Source: Calditrichaceae bacterium | GTDB lineage: Bacteria; Calditrichota; Calditrichia; Calditrichales; Calditrichaceae | Reading direction: 5' to 3' | Assembly: GCA_024763405.1 (NCBI GenBank) | Contig: JANTFQ010000167.1 | Location: 1 to 5,638 of the forward strand | Length of the DNA stretch: 5,638 bases | Shown here: one piece after another, positions 1 through 5,638 of the stretch | How the letters are laid out: the number at the start of each line of letters is the position of its first letter | Numbering within the stretch: position 1 is the first letter of the stretch | Notes under the pieces: model-generated | Database searches by the model: none | What the model saw: only the letters and a program-made list of their open reading frames with translations | What the model was told of the DNA's origin: nothing | Program-made: the position numbers and the translations under genes

Positions 1-6
1 TTAAAA

Positions 7-459
7 CTATTCAATAAAAACGGGCGCTTCATTATAATATTTTGTGGTGCGGTCATTCCAGAAGACCTTAACCTTCCACTTCCCTTTTTTATAACCACTC
101 ATATCAACCCATTGCCGGCGTTCTTCATCCACTCGAACCGGAATGCGGTTGTCTTTGTATTTATCGTCGGGACGAAAGAGCAGAACGGTACCGTCAATTT
201 CGGAACCGGAAATTTCTTCCGGGAATTGCAGTAAGAGCTGCCCGGATTTTTGCAGTTCAATCTGCAGGGGATCTTTGAGCTGTCGTGCATTTTGTATGCG
301 GTCTATCTGTTTTTGGTAAACCAATTCATCTTCATAGTAGTTTTCGGAAACCAGATTCGTCTCAATCCCCAATGCAAAAATGAGGAACGCGACATTTGCG
401 ATTACGAAGAAAATAAGGAATACGGTGATGCCTACCGGCCAGTAGTTCTCTTTTTTCAT
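7..459 (-). CDS. ccoH: CcoH/FixH family protein, cbb3 oxidase assembly and stability factor
   Basis: The protein has 150 residues, one N-terminal membrane helix (about 8-30) and a periplasmic domain of about 120 residues. Directly after the helix lies NYYEDELVYQKQID (40-53), the recognisable FixH family segment. The rest, with predicted beta strands around residues 68-96 and 105-150, fits the small FixH domain. CcoH is a single-span membrane protein that contacts CcoN and is needed for stable assembly of cbb3 oxidase in bacteria studied; it has no visible metal or heme motif here. The gene starts 5 bases after the ccoG stop and shares its usual neighbour. A purine run (AAAGG, 476-472) sits 12 bases upstream of the ATG, slightly far but usable. 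The TAG stop leaves only 6 bases before the window edge, so any further operon gene cannot be seen. Confidence 0.93.
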   Translation of the reverse strand: MKKENYWPVGITVFLIFFVIANVAFLIFALGIETNLVSENYYEDELVYQKQIDRIQNARQLKDPLQIELQKSGQLLLQFPEEISGSEIDGTVLLFRPDDKYKDNRIPVRVDEERRQWVDMSGYKKGKWKVKVFWNDRTTKYYNEAPVFIE

Positions 460-464
460 TGTGT

Positions 465-1856
465 TTATCTGCCTTTCTGACGAGCCGGTCCTAAAAAGGA
501 GCTCTTTATTTCTTCCAGAATAATTCCCCCGCTCTTAACCACAAATACGACCGGGGTTACTCTAAAGGGGACATCTTTTTTATCTAACTTAATAAAAAAA
601 GAAGATTCACAGAGACTGCCCGGAGGAGCAGTCAGTTCGCCGCCAATAATTTCAATTTCTCCTTTGGGCGAAATCATCTGCAGTTCAAGTGGTTTTTCAT
701 CAAAGGTTTTATTGACCACTTTAATATTATATAAATTACTCAGCCTGCCATCGGGAAGTTCCTGAAATAAAACACCGGGGGTTCGCAGGACGGTAGCGTC
801 TAATGCGCTGCGATTTGTAAACAGCAGAATCAGCGCGGTAAGCAGGATCAGCAGGATCGCGGAATAGCCCATAATTCGTGCGCTAAACGAAAGCTTAGTC
901 CCCTTTTGAATACCCTCGTACGAATCATAGCGGATAAGGCCACGCGGCCTTTTCACTTTATCCATCACACCGTTACAGGCATCGATGCAGGCGGTACAAT
1001 TTACACATTCAAGCTGCGTTCCATTGCGGATGTCGATGCCGGTGGGACAGACATCAACGCACATATTACAATCCACACAGTCTCCTGCACCTTCTGTTTT
1101 CTTGCCCTTTTTACGGGGTTCACCACGCAGAAAATCATAGGCCACCACAATGGTCTTTTTATCGAGCAGTACTCCCTGGAGACGTCCGTAAGGGCATACC
1201 ATGGTACAAATCTGTTCCCGGAAGAACGCATAAACCCAATAAAAGGCTGCACTGAAAAGCAGCATCACCAGAAATCCGGTAAGATGTTCTGCCGGAGAAG
1301 AGGTGATTAATTCCTTAAGATCTTCGATTCCGATTATATAGGCTAAAAAGATATTCGACAGCAGAACCGAAAGAGCAAAGAAGATTCCATGCTTCAGCGC
1401 CTTCTTAAAAAACTTTTCGGCAGACATTGGCGCTGCATTCAGTTTGCGTTGTGCGGCGGCGTTTCCTTCAATCAGATATTCGATTTTACGGAAAATCATC
1501 TCCATAAAAATCGTCTGCGGACAGGCCCAACCGCACCAGAGACGTCCGAACACCACGGTAAACAAAACGACAAATACTACGATGGTTATGGTGGCCACCA
1601 TAAAGATATAAAAATCCTGGGGCCAGAACGGCATTCCAAAAATCACAAACTTGCGTTCGATGATATTCAGGAGCAGCAGAGGCTGACCGTTTATTTTGAC
1701 AAAGGGGGTGCCAAACAGAATGGCCAGCAAAAAAACACTTACCGCTGTCCGCCAGCGGTAGAGGTTTCCTTTAGGCTTTTTAGGAAAAACCCAAACGCGC
1801 TTTCCTTCTTTATCAATCGTCGAAACACTGTCTCTGTACTGCTCTGTATCTGCCAT
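465..1856 (-). CDS. ccoG: CcoG/FixG, polyferredoxin-type cupric reductase for cbb3 oxidase assembly
   Basis: The 463-residue protein has about five membrane helices (roughly residues 37-55, 84-104, 158-178, 195-212 and 328-347). Cys pairs sit in the membrane-associated motifs CGWACP (108-113) and CTMVCP (217-222). A cytoplasmic ferredoxin domain follows with two [4Fe-4S] sets: C260, C263, C266, C270 and C284, C287, C290, C294. The C-terminal part (about 350-463) is a beta-rich periplasmic domain as in FixG. CcoG family members have been shown to reduce Cu(II) to Cu(I), which supplies copper for CuB; the intact Cys set fits that role. Length is close to the family norm. The start at ATG 1856 gives the expected short cytoplasmic N-terminus; the ribosome site (GGGAA at 1870-1866, 9-base spacer) is modest. 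The stop is 5 bases before ccoH, indicating co-transcription. Confidence 0.97.
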   Translation of the reverse strand: MADTEQYRDSVSTIDKEGKRVWVFPKKPKGNLYRWRTAVSVFLLAILFGTPFVKINGQPLLLLNIIERKFVIFGMPFWPQDFYIFMVATITIVVFVVLFTVVFGRLWCGWACPQTIFMEMIFRKIEYLIEGNAAAQRKLNAAPMSAEKFFKKALKHGIFFALSVLLSNIFLAYIIGIEDLKELITSSPAEHLTGFLVMLLFSAAFYWVYAFFREQICTMVCPYGRLQGVLLDKKTIVVAYDFLRGEPRKKGKKTEGAGDCVDCNMCVDVCPTGIDIRNGTQLECVNCTACIDACNGVMDKVKRPRGLIRYDSYEGIQKGTKLSFSARIMGYSAILLILLTALILLFTNRSALDATVLRTPGVLFQELPDGRLSNLYNIKVVNKTFDEKPLELQMISPKGEIEIIGGELTAPPGSLCESSFFIKLDKKDVPFRVTPVVFVVKSGGIILEEIKSSFLGPARQKGR

Positions 1857-1889
1857 AATCTTTAATTCCCGGTAGCGGTAAATGCGCTC

Positions 1890-2693
1890 TTATTGTAATG
1901 GATATTCAAATTTTTCACCCTGCGGTGCTTTTGGATTGGGTGGATTTGTGCCATGCAGCGTTAAAATATAACTGGCTGCCTGCTTGATTTGATCCGGTGA
2001 TAATACGCCTCTCCAGGTGATCATCCCTTTTGCCGGAACACCGACGGTAATCGTGTGCGCCACATGCGCCATACCGGCGCCATGAATCCAGTAGTCATCC
2101 GTCAGGTTCGGACCGATACCACCCTGCCCCTGTGCACCATGACAACTAACGCAGTTTTTGGTAAAGAGCTCCTTCCCTTTACTAATGCTGGCCGCATCCG
2201 TCAACGCTTCCATTGGTTCAATGGTCTCTTTGACGGCTGCTTTTTTAGGAATGATTGCCGCACCGCCGGCACTGAGTTGTTTAAACAACTCAGGGAAATC
2301 AGCCTTTAGTTTATTCAGCGTCTTTTCATCCGAACGGCGCATTGCTTCCATAATTAACGCGTCCGAGGTTAAATCCGGCCCAACAAAGGAGGCGAATTGT
2401 TTTTGAATAAAGGGTGTTATATCCCCCTTGGGACTGCTAAACGGAGAACGGTAAATGCTAATTAAATTTCCGTTTTCATCCATTTCCGGAGGCTCCCAGT
2501 TCGGATCAATTTCCTTGTTATATTCCGCTATCTGCAAATCACCTGTTTTAAACACATGATAGTGGAACATATAGACAACTGCAAAAACAATGGTTATCCA
2601 GAAAAGGTATACCCACCACGGCGGCAATTCATTATCCAGCTCCCGGATTCCATCATATTCATGGTCTAACAGTACATCTTTTTTCTTTGCCAT
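1890..2693 (-). CDS. ccoP: CcoP, membrane-anchored cytochrome c subunit III of cbb3 oxidase, single-heme form
   Basis: The protein has 267 residues from the ATG at 2693, chosen for its ribosome site and because the N-terminal motif DHEYDGIRELDNELPPWW (residues 10-27) is the conserved CcoP/FixP entry. One membrane helix follows (about 26-48). Residues about 49-180 form a long periplasmic stretch with no CxxCH and a Pro/Lys/Ala-containing linker. A cytochrome c domain then has CVSCH (181-185) and probable axial ligand Met224 in GMITW. CcoP passes electrons from soluble or membrane donors to CcoO. Proteobacterial CcoP has two heme c sites; here only one is present. The frame is intact, so this looks like a lineage form, not a decayed gene. 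I recall monoheme CcoP from Bacteroidetes-type operons. The gene follows ccoQ by 4 bases and precedes ccoG by 33. A perfect palindrome lies in codons 134-141. Confidence 0.95.
   Translation of the reverse strand: MAKKKDVLLDHEYDGIRELDNELPPWWVYLFWITIVFAVVYMFHYHVFKTGDLQIAEYNKEIDPNWEPPEMDENGNLISIYRSPFSSPKGDITPFIQKQFASFVGPDLTSDALIMEAMRRSDEKTLNKLKADFPELFKQLSAGGAAIIPKKAAVKETIEPMEALTDAASISKGKELFTKNCVSCHGAQGQGGIGPNLTDDYWIHGAGMAHVAHTITVGVPAKGMITWRGVLSPDQIKQAASYILTLHGTNPPNPKAPQGEKFEYPLQ
2272..2293. repeat. Perfect 22-base palindrome inside ccoP
   Basis: The two 11-base halves (CTGAGTTGTTT and AAACAACTCAG) are exact reverse complements with no spacer; the next bases on either side do not pair. In the mRNA it could fold as a 9-base-pair stem with a UUAA loop. 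It encodes part of PELFKQLS (residues 134-141 of CcoP) in the heme-free spacer. There is no T-run after it on the transcribed strand, so it is not a standard terminator. Function is unknown and it may be chance. Confidence 0.8.
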
Positions 2694-2697
2694 TCTG

Positions 2698-2886
2698 CTA
2701 TTCTCCAATTTTACTTTCAACCAGGCCATCATTTTCCAGCGGGAGTCTGCTCATTTTTGACAGATAGTCCTTATTTGCCCGGAAAGCCCAAATTACAACA
2801 CCAATAAAAACCGGGAAAAAAATCAGAAATGCAATGATCTGAAACGTCGTTCCCCCGGGAATAGTAGCTAACATGTCACTTATCAT
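2698..2886 (-). CDS. ccoQ: CcoQ, small accessory subunit of cbb3 oxidase
   Basis: This encodes a 62-residue protein with one membrane helix (about residues 14-35) followed by a charged cytoplasmic segment, NKDYLSKMSRLPLEND (residues 38-53). That tail resembles CcoQ-type proteins (cbb3 oxidase subunit 3 family) of Bacteroidetes-like operons. CcoQ is not catalytic; in species studied it stabilises the assembled complex or its association with CcoP. The position between ccoNO and ccoP is the standard one. The ATG at 2886 has a weak purine-rich site (GAGAGA, 2896-2891) 4 bases upstream. An in-frame Met at residue 5 is a possible alternative start; it would leave the membrane helix intact. The TAG stop is 4 bases before the ccoP start, and the last ccoQ codons form the ccoP ribosome site. 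Confidence 0.92.
   Translation of the reverse strand: MISDMLATIPGGTTFQIIAFLIFFPVFIGVVIWAFRANKDYLSKMSRLPLENDGLVESKIGE
2701..2706 (-). promoter_or_regulatory. Shine-Dalgarno of ccoP within the last codons of ccoQ
   Basis: The minus strand reads GGAGAA, with a 7-base spacer to the ATG at 2693-2691. This decides the ccoP start: the reading frame stays open up to another ATG at 2732, but that would overlap ccoQ by 35 bases and add 13 residues unlike the CcoP N-terminus. Confidence 0.75.
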
Positions 2887-2904
2887 AATTTCTCTCAGTC
2901 TTTC

Positions 2905-5052
2905 TTATTTCGTGATTAGTGCGTTTGCACTTTCACCCTTAATATCAATCCCCAAACGCTGTAAGTAGGCGATAAGGGCAATAATTTCTTTTCCGGATTC
3001 AACTTCGATACCGCTGTCTTTTAGACCCATAGCAATTTTATTCGCCTGTTGTTTCAGGTCATCCAGGGCAACTTCGTCATACCCTTCGGGATAAGGCACA
3101 CCAAGGGTTTGCATCGCGCGGATTTTCGCTGCGGTATGGGAGACATTCAGATCATCTTCGATAATCCATTTAAATGGCGGCATTATAGATCCCGGTGACA
3201 TGGATGTCGGCTCTAGCATATGATTATAGTGCCAGGCATCCGGATATTTTCCGCCTACGCGGTGTAAATCGGGACCGGTTCGCTTAGAACCCCATTGGAA
3301 TGGATGATCGTACACAAATTCACCGGCTTTGGAATATTCGCCGTAACGTTCGGTTTCGTTACGGAACGGACGGATCATCTGCGAATGGCAAAGGTAACAG
3401 CCTTCGCGTACATAAATATCCCGGCCTTCCAGCTCCAGCGGCGTGTATGGCTGAACGCTGGATATGGTCGGTACATTGGATTTTATCAGATACATAGGAA
3501 CAATTTCTACCAGACCGCCGATAAGCACTACCACCACGGTGAGCACAAAGAATTGAGTAGGACGACCTTCCAGCCAACGGTGCCAATGTCCCTTCTCCTC
3601 TTTTAATCCGGCTCCCGTATCCACAACAAGGGCGGGCGCTTCGGCTTTTTCATTGGCCGTTAAAGAACCACTCTTCGCCGTTTTATACAGAATATAGACC
3701 ATATAGATGGCGCCGGTCAGGTACATCAGTCCGCCAAGAGAGCGGATCCAGTACATCGGAATTATCTGTAAAACCGTTTCTAAGAAAATTGGATATTTCA
3801 GAAAACCTTCTGCCGTAAATTGTTTCCACATTAAGCCCTGAGTGACGCCGGCCCAATACAAAGGAATCACATAAAAAATCATTCCCAGAGTGGCAATCCA
3901 AAAATGAAAATTGGCGCCCTTAACGGAATAAAGTTTCGTATTATATAATTTAGGAATAAGCCAGTAGAGAATTCCAAAGGTTAACAAGCCATTCCAACCG
4001 AGGGTACCTATATGCACATGGGCAACGGTCCAGTCTGTATAATGCGATAAAGCATTGATGTTTTTAATGGCCAGCATCGGTCCTTCAAAGGTAGACATAC
4101 CATAAGCGGTTACCGCCACGACCATAAATTTTAAAATCGGATCCTCCCGAACGCGATCCCAGGCGCCGCGTAAGGTCAGCAAACCATTTAGCATACCACC
4201 CCAGGAAGGCGCGATAAGCATCACCGAAAAGACGGTGCCCAAAGATTGAGCCCAGTCCGGAAGAGCGGTATAGAGCAGATGATGCGGGCCGGCCCAGATA
4301 TATAAAAATATTAATGCCCAAAAGTGAATAATCGATAAACGATAGGAATAGATGGGACGATTGGCCGCCTTGGGTAAATAATAGTACATCAGCCCCAGGT
4401 ACGGCGTTGTAAGGAAAAAGGCTACAGCATTATGGCCGTACCACCATTGTACCAGGGCATCCTGCACACCGGCATAAACCGGGTAGCTTTTTAGGAAACT
4501 GACCGGAAGCTCGATGGAATTTCCGAGATGCAGAATCGCTACCGTAAAAAAGGTGGCAATGTAAAACCAGATGGCCACATACATATGTTTTTCACGGCGC
4601 TTAAGGATGGTCCCAATCATGTTTGTGCCAAAGACAACCCAGATAATCGTAATCAGAACATCAATGGGCCATTCCAGTTCCGCGTATTCTTTACTCATGG
4701 TAATTCCAAGCGGCAAGGTAATGGCTGCCGAAAGAATAATAATCTGCCAGCCCCAGAAATGAATCCTGGACAATGTGTCACTGAACATTCGCGTCTTTAA
4801 AAGGCGCTGCAACGAATAGTACGCACCCATAAAAATTCCATTGCCCACAAAGGCAAAGATCGCGGCATTGGTATGCAGCGGACGCAACCGGCTGAACACC
4901 AGCCAGGATACATCCATACTCATCGCCGGCCAGTAAATTTCAATGGCTACAATTAAACCAACGAGCATTCCCACAACACCCCAAACCGCGGTTGCAATTG
5001 CAAAATCTCGTACAATTTTATTGTCGTAATAAAAGGTTTCCAGCTTTCCCAT
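2905..5052 (-). CDS. ccoNO: Fused CcoN-CcoO: cbb3 oxidase catalytic subunit I joined to monoheme cytochrome c subunit II
   Basis: One uninterrupted 715-residue chain carries both core subunits. Residues 1-457 are CcoN with about 12 membrane helices. His60 and His347 are the expected low-spin heme b ligands, His345 the heme b3 ligand, His207, His257 and His258 the CuB ligands, and Tyr251 the residue cross-linked to His207. Glu122, Glu125, Tyr237, Ser240 and Glu323 also sit in conserved motifs (KEYAELEWPID, YSYRLS, TFEGPML). As I recall it, this numbering matches Pseudomonas stutzeri CcoN. A polar linker (about 458-490) leads to CcoO: one helix (about 501-523), heme c motif CYLCH (552-556) and probable axial Met624 in SIMPPF. 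Standard topology puts the linker in the cytoplasm and the heme domain in the periplasm, so fusion is topologically simple. The enzyme reduces O2 to water with proton pumping. No canonical residue is missing. A good ribosome site supports the start; ccoQ begins 18 bases after the stop. Confidence 0.98.
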   Translation of the reverse strand: MGKLETFYYDNKIVRDFAIATAVWGVVGMLVGLIVAIEIYWPAMSMDVSWLVFSRLRPLHTNAAIFAFVGNGIFMGAYYSLQRLLKTRMFSDTLSRIHFWGWQIIILSAAITLPLGITMSKEYAELEWPIDVLITIIWVVFGTNMIGTILKRREKHMYVAIWFYIATFFTVAILHLGNSIELPVSFLKSYPVYAGVQDALVQWWYGHNAVAFFLTTPYLGLMYYYLPKAANRPIYSYRLSIIHFWALIFLYIWAGPHHLLYTALPDWAQSLGTVFSVMLIAPSWGGMLNGLLTLRGAWDRVREDPILKFMVVAVTAYGMSTFEGPMLAIKNINALSHYTDWTVAHVHIGTLGWNGLLTFGILYWLIPKLYNTKLYSVKGANFHFWIATLGMIFYVIPLYWAGVTQGLMWKQFTAEGFLKYPIFLETVLQIIPMYWIRSLGGLMYLTGAIYMVYILYKTAKSGSLTANEKAEAPALVVDTGAGLKEEKGHWHRWLEGRPTQFFVLTVVVVLIGGLVEIVPMYLIKSNVPTISSVQPYTPLELEGRDIYVREGCYLCHSQMIRPFRNETERYGEYSKAGEFVYDHPFQWGSKRTGPDLHRVGGKYPDAWHYNHMLEPTSMSPGSIMPPFKWIIEDDLNVSHTAAKIRAMQTLGVPYPEGYDEVALDDLKQQANKIAMGLKDSGIEVESGKEIIALIAYLQRLGIDIKGESANALITK

Positions 5053-5058
5053 AAAAGG

Positions 5059-5063
5059 CTCCC
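5059..5063 (-). promoter_or_regulatory. Shine-Dalgarno of ccoNO
   Basis: The minus strand reads GGGAG with a 6-base spacer to the ATG at 5052-5050. A second AGGAG (5070-5066) overlaps the ccoS stop codon as TAAGGAG but is 13 bases from the start. The two stacked purine runs fix the ccoNO start and suggest efficient loading for the main structural subunit. Confidence 0.7.
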
Positions 5064-5069
5064 TGCTCC

Positions 5070-5237
5070 TTACTTTTTGTTATCTTCAGATTTATTCGTT
5101 TTATTATCCATCAACATCCTCATGGAAGGTGTTTCATAATCATCAAACTGACCGCTTTTAACGGCCCAGATGAAGGCCGCTAAAAAACCCATTGCCGCCA
5201 GCAGGCTCAACGGAATTAATACCATTAGCACGCTCAT
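5070..5237 (-). CDS. ccoS: CcoS, small cbb3 oxidase maturation protein
   Basis: This 55-residue gene starts at ATG 5237-5235 and ends with TAA at 5072-5070. The protein begins with one membrane helix (about residues 4-25), followed by the family signature WAVKSGQFDDYETPS (residues 25-39) and a short hydrophilic tail rich in Lys, Asn and Asp. Length, single helix and the SGQFDD motif all fit CcoS, an inner-membrane factor needed to place heme and CuB cofactors into the catalytic subunit; its exact chemistry is not settled. The start overlaps the ccoI stop (ATGA), suggesting translational coupling, and an AGGGGG element lies 7 bases upstream. The ccoNO start is 17 bases downstream. The ccoI-ccoS pairing is a typical arrangement and supports both calls. 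Confidence 0.95.
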   Translation of the reverse strand: MSVLMVLIPLSLLAAMGFLAAFIWAVKSGQFDDYETPSMRMLMDNKTNKSEDNKK

Positions 5238-5638
5238 AACGCCGCCCCCTCGCCGGACAGTTTAAAATTCATTTTACGCGCCAGCAGCATCACACCGCCG
5301 GTTGTAAACGCCACAACCGAAATCGAACTGATCGGCATAAGCACCGCGGCAATTAAGGGCGAAAGCGTACCCTGTACGGCAAAATACATTCCCGTAATAT
5401 TATAAATAAAAGAGATGATAAAGCTGATCAGAATGATGCGCATACTCTTTTTTGAAAAAGTGATAAAATCGGCTAAACGGTTTAAACGACCCGCATCCAG
5501 AACGGCATCGCTGGCCGGCGAAAAACTGTTTACATCTTCGGTTAGCGAGATACCGGCGTCGCTCTGCTTTAAAGCACCGGCATCATTCAGGCCGTCTCCC
5601 ACCATCAAAACACTCTGCTTTTCTTCCTGCAATTTTTT
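5234..5638 (-). CDS. ccoI: CcoI/FixI copper-transporting P1B-type ATPase, C-terminal part (5' end cut by window)
   Basis: Only the last 134 codons are inside the window; the gene enters from the right edge and ends with TGA at 5236-5234. The visible part starts in the phosphorylation domain: the hinge motif GDGLNDAGAL (visible residues 14-23) is the Mg2+/ATP-binding signature of P-type ATPases. It is followed by two C-terminal membrane helices. The first (about residues 66-89) has the Tyr-Asn pair (79-80) and the second (about 94-118) has MPISS (101-105), matching the metal-site elements of the last two helices of copper P1B ATPases. CcoI/FixI proteins move copper across the inner membrane for CuB assembly in cbb3 oxidase. 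The choice of CcoI over a general CopA rests on context: its stop overlaps the ccoS start as ATGA, and the oxidase genes follow. The metal-binding N-terminus and the CPC motif are outside the window, so metal specificity cannot be read here. Confidence 0.93.
   Translation of the reverse strand, partial: KKLQEEKQSVLMVGDGLNDAGALKQSDAGISLTEDVNSFSPASDAVLDAGRLNRLADFITFSKKSMRIILISFIISFIYNITGMYFAVQGTLSPLIAAVLMPISSISVVAFTTGGVMLLARKMNFKLSGEGAAL
5245..5250 (-). promoter_or_regulatory. Shine-Dalgarno of ccoS inside the end of ccoI
   Basis: The minus strand reads AGGGGG with a 7-base spacer to the ATG at 5237. It lies within the last codons of ccoI, so ribosomes finishing ccoI can restart at the overlapping ATGA. 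It supports the small ccoS gene being translated. Confidence 0.7.

Noticed and set aside
936..951. 6-bp GC-rich hairpin (AAGGCC / GGCCTT) in ccoG, considered as a terminator
   Set aside because: The stem is short, lies in the middle of an intact gene, and is not followed by a T-run on the transcribed strand.
906..1310. Open frame of 134 codons on the plus strand opposite the ferredoxin region of ccoG
   Set aside because: Antisense shadow of the Cys-rich ccoG segment with no recognisable motif.
1389..1865. Open frame of 158 codons on the plus strand opposite ccoG
   Set aside because: It lies wholly antisense to the well-supported ccoG, has a composition of a shadow frame (many His, Arg, Asn), and has no recognisable domain.
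1857..1889. Gap between ccoP and ccoG, considered as promoter or terminator
   Set aside because: At 33 bases it is the longest gap here, but it shows only a 3-bp GCG/CGC stem, no T-run and no convincing -10/-35 pair.
2694..2732. Upstream ATG that would lengthen CcoP by 13 residues
   Set aside because: It overlaps ccoQ by 35 bases, its extra residues do not resemble a CcoP N-terminus, and the ATG at 2693 has a well-placed GGAGAA.
3341..3364. 8-bp inverted repeat with 8-base loop (CCGTAACG / CGTTACGG) in the CcoO part of ccoNO
   Set aside because: A stem of this size is expected by chance in a few kilobases, and it lies in well-conserved coding sequence just after the heme c motif.

Overview
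The window is a compact, single-direction block of a cbb3-type cytochrome c oxidase (C-family heme-copper oxidase) operon. All genes lie on the minus strand, so transcription runs from the right edge to the left. In transcription order they are: the 3' end of ccoI (copper-transporting P-type ATPase, cut by the window edge), ccoS, a fused ccoN-ccoO gene, ccoQ, a ccoP with a single heme c site, ccoG and ccoH. Gaps between genes are at most 33 bases, ccoI and ccoS overlap by 4 bases, and no stretch over 300 bases lacks a gene. I see no tRNA, rRNA, mobile element, CRISPR array, terminator or obvious internal promoter. The operon promoter must lie beyond the right edge, and the operon may continue past the left edge.

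Functionally the set is coherent. CcoNO carries the heme b / heme b3-CuB reaction centre and the membrane-anchored monoheme cytochrome c subunit in one chain. CcoQ is the small accessory membrane subunit and CcoP is the second membrane-anchored cytochrome c. CcoI exports copper for CuB assembly. CcoS, CcoG (two [4Fe-4S] sites, cupric reductase family) and CcoH act in maturation and stabilisation. Together they build a high-affinity terminal oxidase that reduces O2 to water and conserves energy, usually under low oxygen.

The fused CcoNO, the CcoP with one CxxCH instead of two, and the order I-S-NO-Q-P-G-H with maturation genes first resemble what I know from Bacteroidetes and related FCB-group bacteria (Ignavibacteria, Calditrichota and similar). 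They differ from the ccoNOQP-ccoGHIS layout of Proteobacteria. Base composition looks moderate, with no visible compositional break. I cannot name the genus.

I do not see an undescribed system here. The points most worth a second look are the long heme-free spacer of CcoP, a perfect 22-base palindrome inside that spacer's coding sequence, and the CcoN-CcoO fusion.
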